DNA of 27,763 bases from contig JBOGDQ010000017.1 in assembly GCA_050742975.1 (NCBI GenBank), positions 1-27,763 on the forward strand. The letters are read 5' to 3'. Shown one piece after another: positions 25,350 to 27,763 of the stretch (its first letter is position 1; every line of letters begins with the position of its first letter). The stretch is from JBDTGE01 sp050742975. Its GTDB lineage: Bacteria > Actinomycetota > Actinomycetes > Mycobacteriales > Jatrophihabitantaceae. The translations under genes and the position numbers were made by a program. The notes beneath the pieces were generated by a model. That model searched no databases. It worked only from the letters and a program-made list of their open reading frames with translations, and was not told where the DNA came from.

Positions 25350-25862
25350 TCAGTCCTTAACTCTCAGGTTGAAGATGTCGGGCAGTTCGCCGGCCGTCAC
25401 CAGCGCCGCGCGATGCTCGTTCCATTCCTTTTCCAGGGCGGGCAGCCGGTCGGCCAGAAACTCGGCGAACGCCGCCATCCACATCAACACCGCTCGCCGC
25501 TGCGGTGCAGCGTCCTTGATCACCTGCAGCCCTTCCCGCGCCAGGTCACGCTGCTCGAGGTACTCGGCGGGGTCGAACCCGAGGGCCTGCGATGACGTCA
25601 GCTCTATCCGGACCCGATCCATCCGCTCGCCCGCGGCGCGGGAGCGCTGCACCAGGTGCAGCTGCTCCAGCGCCTTGACGGCACCGGTGATCGCGCTGCG
25701 GCTGGCCAGCAGCGCGTCGGCCAGCTCGCCGACGCTCTGCTCCCGCGGATCGCAGATCGCCAAATAGCCCAGCAACCGCCCCACCATCGGCGCAAAACCG
25801 TACCGGCGGGCGTACAGCCGGCCCGCGTGATCAGCGAAGGTCAACTCAGCGTCGGTAGGCAC
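25350..25862 (-). CDS. GbsR/MarR-type winged-helix regulator
   Basis: A 170-residue regulator. The winged helix spans about residues 25-90 (MVGRLLGYLAICDPREQSVG ... LADALLASRSAITGAVKALEQ then LHLVQRSRAAGERMDRVRIEL), followed by a helical dimerisation region (REGLQVIKDAAPQRRAVLMW and onward). The GTG at 25862 has a TAGCTT -10 box 6 bp upstream. It is the first gene of the exporter operon and very likely represses it, being relieved by an exported compound (inference). PadR-like and MarR-like labels are hard to separate by eye; GbsR/MarR fits best. Confidence 0.85.
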   Translation of the reverse strand: MPTDAELTFADHAGRLYARRYGFAPMVGRLLGYLAICDPREQSVGELADALLASRSAITGAVKALEQLHLVQRSRAAGERMDRVRIELTSSQALGFDPAEYLEQRDLAREGLQVIKDAAPQRRAVLMWMAAFAEFLADRLPALEKEWNEHRAALVTAGELPDIFNLRVKD

Positions 25863-25868
25863 AGTCGC

Positions 25869-25904
25869 AAGCTACACACATACCGGAGATCGCACAAATC
25901 TGTG
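25869..25904 (-). promoter_or_regulatory. Promoter and operator candidate of the ABC exporter operon
   Basis: On the minus strand, TTGTGC (25892-25897) and TAGCTT (25869-25874) are separated by exactly 17 bp, and TAGCTT ends 6 bp before GTG 25862, implying a leaderless transcript. A near-perfect palindrome CACAAATCTGTG (25893-25904, 10 of 12 symmetric) overlaps the -35 box, a natural repressor site for the MarR-type protein encoded first in the operon. Confidence 0.55.
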
Positions 25905-26082
25905 TCATCCCGACCAGGAACTGTGAGTGCTCGATCCGGTGCTTGGCCCCGGTGCACTCGCGGCAACCGGACGCTGATGATCAAAGGCCGTCTCGCCTGC
26001 CGGGCGATGACCCGGACGTCGTCCCAGACTGGATCCGGAACCGGCGTGAATGGTGGGTACGAACCTCGGTTCTACGCGGGCC

Positions 26083-26505
26083 TCAATTAAGGATCTGGCC
26101 GCGCTCGCTTGCGAGAAGCGCCGACAGTCGCTCCCGCCATGTTTGCAGCTGTTCGGGTGTCAGTCGCGTCCACTCGGTCATCTCGCTGACGATCCGCAGC
26201 GGGGCGCTACTGCGGTACGACCGAGTGGGGTTACCGGGGAACTTCTTGTCGGTCACGTTCGGGTCGTTCTCGAACGCCCCGGTTGGCTCTACTGCATATA
26301 CCCTCGGAATCGCGTCACCCTCTGCGAGCTCCGCAGCGAGCTCCGCAGCGAGGCCAGCTGCATCAACAAGAGCGGTGAAATAGATGTGGTTCATCACGAT
26401 CTCGGGACGGTAGTTCGATGGGCGGCCCGCCATGAGGAACTCACCCACGCTCAGATCCGCGATCGTGCCATGGAAGAACGGACCCTCATCGAGCGATTTG
26501 GACAC
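26083..26505 (-). CDS. arr: Rifamycin ADP-ribosyltransferase Arr
   Basis: A 140-residue protein of the Arr family, which inactivates rifamycins by transferring ADP-ribose from NAD+ to a hydroxyl of the ansa bridge. The whole core is recognisable: GPFFHGTIADLSVGEFL, SNYRPEIVMNHIYFTALV, VYAVEPTGAFENDPNVTDKK and KFPGNPTRSYRS. The His in FFHGT, Tyr in NHIYFTA and Asp in FENDPNVTD are the conserved active-site residues of Arr-ms. GTG 26505 has GGAAGGG on the minus strand about 7 bp upstream. LAAE appears twice in a row because of a 12-bp duplication. Third-position GC is lower than in neighbouring genes and the flanks hold fragments, so it may have been acquired. It is chromosomal by context, without visible integron or IS parts. 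Confidence 0.95.
   Translation of the reverse strand: MSKSLDEGPFFHGTIADLSVGEFLMAGRPSNYRPEIVMNHIYFTALVDAAGLAAELAAELAEGDAIPRVYAVEPTGAFENDPNVTDKKFPGNPTRSYRSSAPLRIVSEMTEWTRLTPEQLQTWRERLSALLASERGQILN
26324..26352. repeat. 12-bp in-frame tandem duplication within arr
   Basis: GCGAGCTCCGCA occurs at 26324-26335 and 26336-26347, followed by a partial GCGAG. On the coding strand this doubles four residues, giving AELAAELAEG where Arr-ms has a single AELAKG. The insertion falls between the NAD-binding strand region and VEPTG and keeps the frame. Confidence 0.85.
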
Positions 26506-26837
26506 CTGACACCCTTCCGCCTACGTGGTTGGACGCGCGAGTCTGCCGCACCACCCGGGCCTTGCCGCAAGCCCCCACCGGCGCCCTATCCTGAAGGTGG
26601 AAGGACCGCCACGACCATCACCTGGGACAGGCACTCCGCCGTAGAACTTGTCGAGCACGGTGCCGAAGACAGTCCTCGAGTCGGGCGGGGAACGTGCGGT
26701 GGCCTTCGCGATGACCAGCAGCTCGACCAGCCGAGTGCACATCGCCGGGATCGACCGCGTGTCGTATGCGAATCGGGACGCGGGACAGCCGGCGCAAGCT
26801 GTCTGTGTCTCGGGGTGCGGCCATACAATCTCGTCGC
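26506..26837. other. 332-bp stretch with no secure gene; possible decayed minus-strand frame
   Basis: On the minus strand, 26742-26521 can be read as a 73-residue protein (MCTRLVELLVIAKATARSPP then DSRTVFGTVLDKFYGGVPVP). The first 37 codons have strong G/C third positions as in true genes of this genome, while the rest do not, and there is no ribosome-binding site. It may be the remnant of a gene whose ends were lost. I do not recognise the family. The plus strand shows nothing convincing before the promoter at 26824. Confidence 0.3.
26824..26829 (+). promoter_or_regulatory. -10 box TACAAT of a leaderless promoter
   Basis: TACAAT, nearly the consensus, ends 8 bp before ATG 26838. No ribosome-binding site lies between, so the SRPBCC gene is probably read from a leaderless mRNA. 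No clear -35 box. Confidence 0.55.
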
Positions 26838-27299
26838 ATGACACGCACGGACATCGCTTCCCGAGTGATCGCAACCCCGCTTGAACGCGCCTATGCCGCC
26901 TTGGTCGATCCGGATGCGCTCGTCGCGTGGCTCCCGCCAGCGGGCATGACCGGCAGATTCGAGAGATTCGATGCCCGGTCGGGCGGGTCCTACCGAATGG
27001 TCCTGACCTATGCGGACGCGTCGAGCGCGCGGGGCAAGGCAACACCGGATTCTGACATTGTCGAGGCTCGCTTCCTCGACATTGTCCCCGGCGTGAGGGT
27101 CGTCCAGGCAGTGCAGTTCGTCTCTGACGAACCGGGGTACACCGGCACCATGACCATGACCTGGGAGGTCGCCACAGCCGGGAGGAGGACCCGGATCGAG
27201 ATCCGAGCCGAGAACGTCCCCGACGGCATCTCTGCCAAGGACCACGCGGCTGGGCTCACGTCCTCGCTGGCGAATCTCGCCGCATACCTGGAGCGGTAA
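26838..27299 (+). CDS. SRPBCC/AHSA1-domain protein
   Basis: A 153-residue protein with the START-like SRPBCC fold of the Aha1/AHSA1 group. It begins TRTDIASRVIATPLERAYAA then LVDPDALVAWLPPAG, the family opening with the W-x-P motif, then RFERFDARSGGSYRMVLTY, a central strand region VQFVSDEPGYTGTMTMTWEV, and the C-terminal helix DHAAGLTSSLANLAAYLER. The fold forms a hydrophobic pocket for small ligands; activities differ widely and cannot be told here. ATG 26838 is chosen for the TACAAT box before it; a frame extension to ATG 26766 lacks support. It stands alone. Confidence 0.88.
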   Translation: MTRTDIASRVIATPLERAYAALVDPDALVAWLPPAGMTGRFERFDARSGGSYRMVLTYADASSARGKATPDSDIVEARFLDIVPGVRVVQAVQFVSDEPGYTGTMTMTWEVATAGRRTRIEIRAENVPDGISAKDHAAGLTSSLANLAAYLER

Positions 27300-27395
27300 C
27301 GCCCGACCGCAGTAACGCCTCCGGCACGCACCGAGATCAGGCTCGGACTCGCCGGCTGGCCTGTCATCGGTCCGTGGCCCGCCGTCGCCGCAGGG

Positions 27396-27452
27396 GGATC
27401 GCTCAGCGCGTCCCGCGCCAGGATCGCTCAGCGCGTCCCGCGCCAGGATCGC
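27396..27452. repeat. 25-bp tandem direct repeat, two copies plus a fragment
   Basis: The 25-bp unit beginning GGATCGCTCAGCGCG occurs at 27396-27420 and again, identical, at 27421-27445, followed by GGATCGC at 27446-27452. It lies in the 238-bp gap between the SRPBCC gene and the minus-strand gene at the window end. There are no spacers, so it is not a CRISPR array. It may be an iteron-like or slipped-strand duplication. Confidence 0.85.
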
Positions 27453-27537
27453 CAGGCGGGGACCGTGGCGGTTGGGTGGAGTGCGGGGGCGCGGCCTGCG
27501 CGACGGGGTCGTTGTATCGAGGAGTCCTGCGTACGGT

Positions 27538-27762
27538 TCAGCTGAGCTTGGCGATGGTGGGCATGGCTTCGCGGGCGGCGAAGCGCAGCGGAGGCAGGGG
27601 GCGTTCGCCGGTGGCCCAGGCGTTGAAGGCCTTGATGTACAGGGCGAGGTGTTCGCGGGTGTCGCGGCGGCGCAGCACCTGCCCGGCCTGTTTGCGGGCG
27701 TGGGCGAACATGACCCGGCGAAACGCCAGCCGCGGATCACCCTTGTCCAGCCCGGCACCCTC
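27538..27762 (-). CDS. C-terminal part of an unrecognised protein, 5' end outside window
   Basis: A minus-strand frame is open from the window edge to a TGA at 27538-27540, giving 74 residues. It reads EGAGLDKGDPRLAFRRVMFA, then HARKQAGQVLRRRDTREHLA, LYIKAFNAWATGERPLPPLR and FAAREAMPTIAKLS. Third positions are almost all G or C, as in real genes here, whereas other frames give Pro/Ser/Cys-rich sequence. It is basic and helical, with no motif I can name. It was identified by codon use; its start and full length lie beyond the window. Confidence 0.7.
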   Translation of the reverse strand, partial: EGAGLDKGDPRLAFRRVMFAHARKQAGQVLRRRDTREHLALYIKAFNAWATGERPLPPLRFAAREAMPTIAKLS

Positions 27763-27763
27763 G

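Noticed and set aside
26083..26505. Arr as an integron cassette
   Set aside because: No attC-like element, integrase or IS end is visible around the gene; the sequence fits chromosomal actinobacterial Arr.
27396..27452. CRISPR-like repeats
   Set aside because: The units are directly adjacent with no spacers and only two copies.
26586..27758. 390-codon minus-strand frame across the end of the window
   Set aside because: It runs in a different frame from the coding-like end at 27538-27762 and antisense to the SRPBCC gene; Ser/Pro/Arg/Cys-rich.

Overview
This is chromosomal DNA of a high-GC actinobacterium. The evidence is very high G/C at third codon positions, frequent GTG starts, 1-4 bp start/stop overlaps, and several TANNNT -10 boxes placed 6-8 bp before a start codon, as in leaderless actinobacterial mRNAs. 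Family content also fits: a MoxR/DUF58/TgpA operon, a GlnA4-type glutamine synthetase and a DrrAB-like ABC exporter. I cannot fix the genus. I see no rRNA, tRNA, CRISPR array or intact insertion sequence.

Layout. (1) 3-5863: one plus-strand operon for an envelope system: an extracytoplasmic Ig-like protein cut by the window edge, a MoxR AAA+ ATPase, a DUF58 membrane protein and a TgpA-like membrane protein whose transglutaminase catalytic Cys and His are replaced. (2) 5864-7017: a Phd/YefM-type antitoxin with a palindromic operator, the stub of its lost toxin, an inverted repeat and a small membrane protein. (3) 7167-9640: a good sigma-70-type promoter driving a large membrane-anchored Asp-box beta-propeller. 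(4) 9637-12778: a frameshifted PH-like membrane protein gene, a quinone-oxidoreductase-like MDR enzyme, an unknown membrane protein and a general-stress-protein-like membrane protein.

(5) 12800-23177 is the metabolic core. Two divergent arms share a palindrome-rich promoter region. The minus arm is a choline/ethanolamine-kinase-like phosphotransferase overlapping an APC amine/amino-acid permease. The plus arm is a FAD/GcvT dehydrogenase of the dimethylglycine/sarcosine dehydrogenase type, a gamma-glutamyl amide hydrolase, a FadR-type GntR regulator, a GlnA4/PuuA-like gamma-glutamyl ligase, an aldehyde dehydrogenase and a short-chain dehydrogenase. Ligase, alcohol oxidation, aldehyde oxidation and hydrolase together match a gamma-glutamylated amine or amino-alcohol pathway. 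The hydrolase, ligase, aldehyde dehydrogenase and SDR correspond to the Mycobacterium tuberculosis Rv2857c-Rv2860c set. The kinase-like and FAD/GcvT genes are the unusual additions and suggest use of ethanolamine, choline-related or N-methylated amines (inference).

(6) 23573-25862: a minus-strand operon of a GbsR/MarR-type regulator and a DrrA/DrrB-like ABC exporter, with a promoter/operator before the regulator. (7) 26083-27763: an Arr rifamycin ADP-ribosyltransferase, an SRPBCC/AHSA1 protein from a leaderless promoter, a 25-bp tandem repeat, and the C-terminal end of an unrecognised minus-strand gene running off the window. This last section has weaker GC bias and fragments, as in an accessory region.
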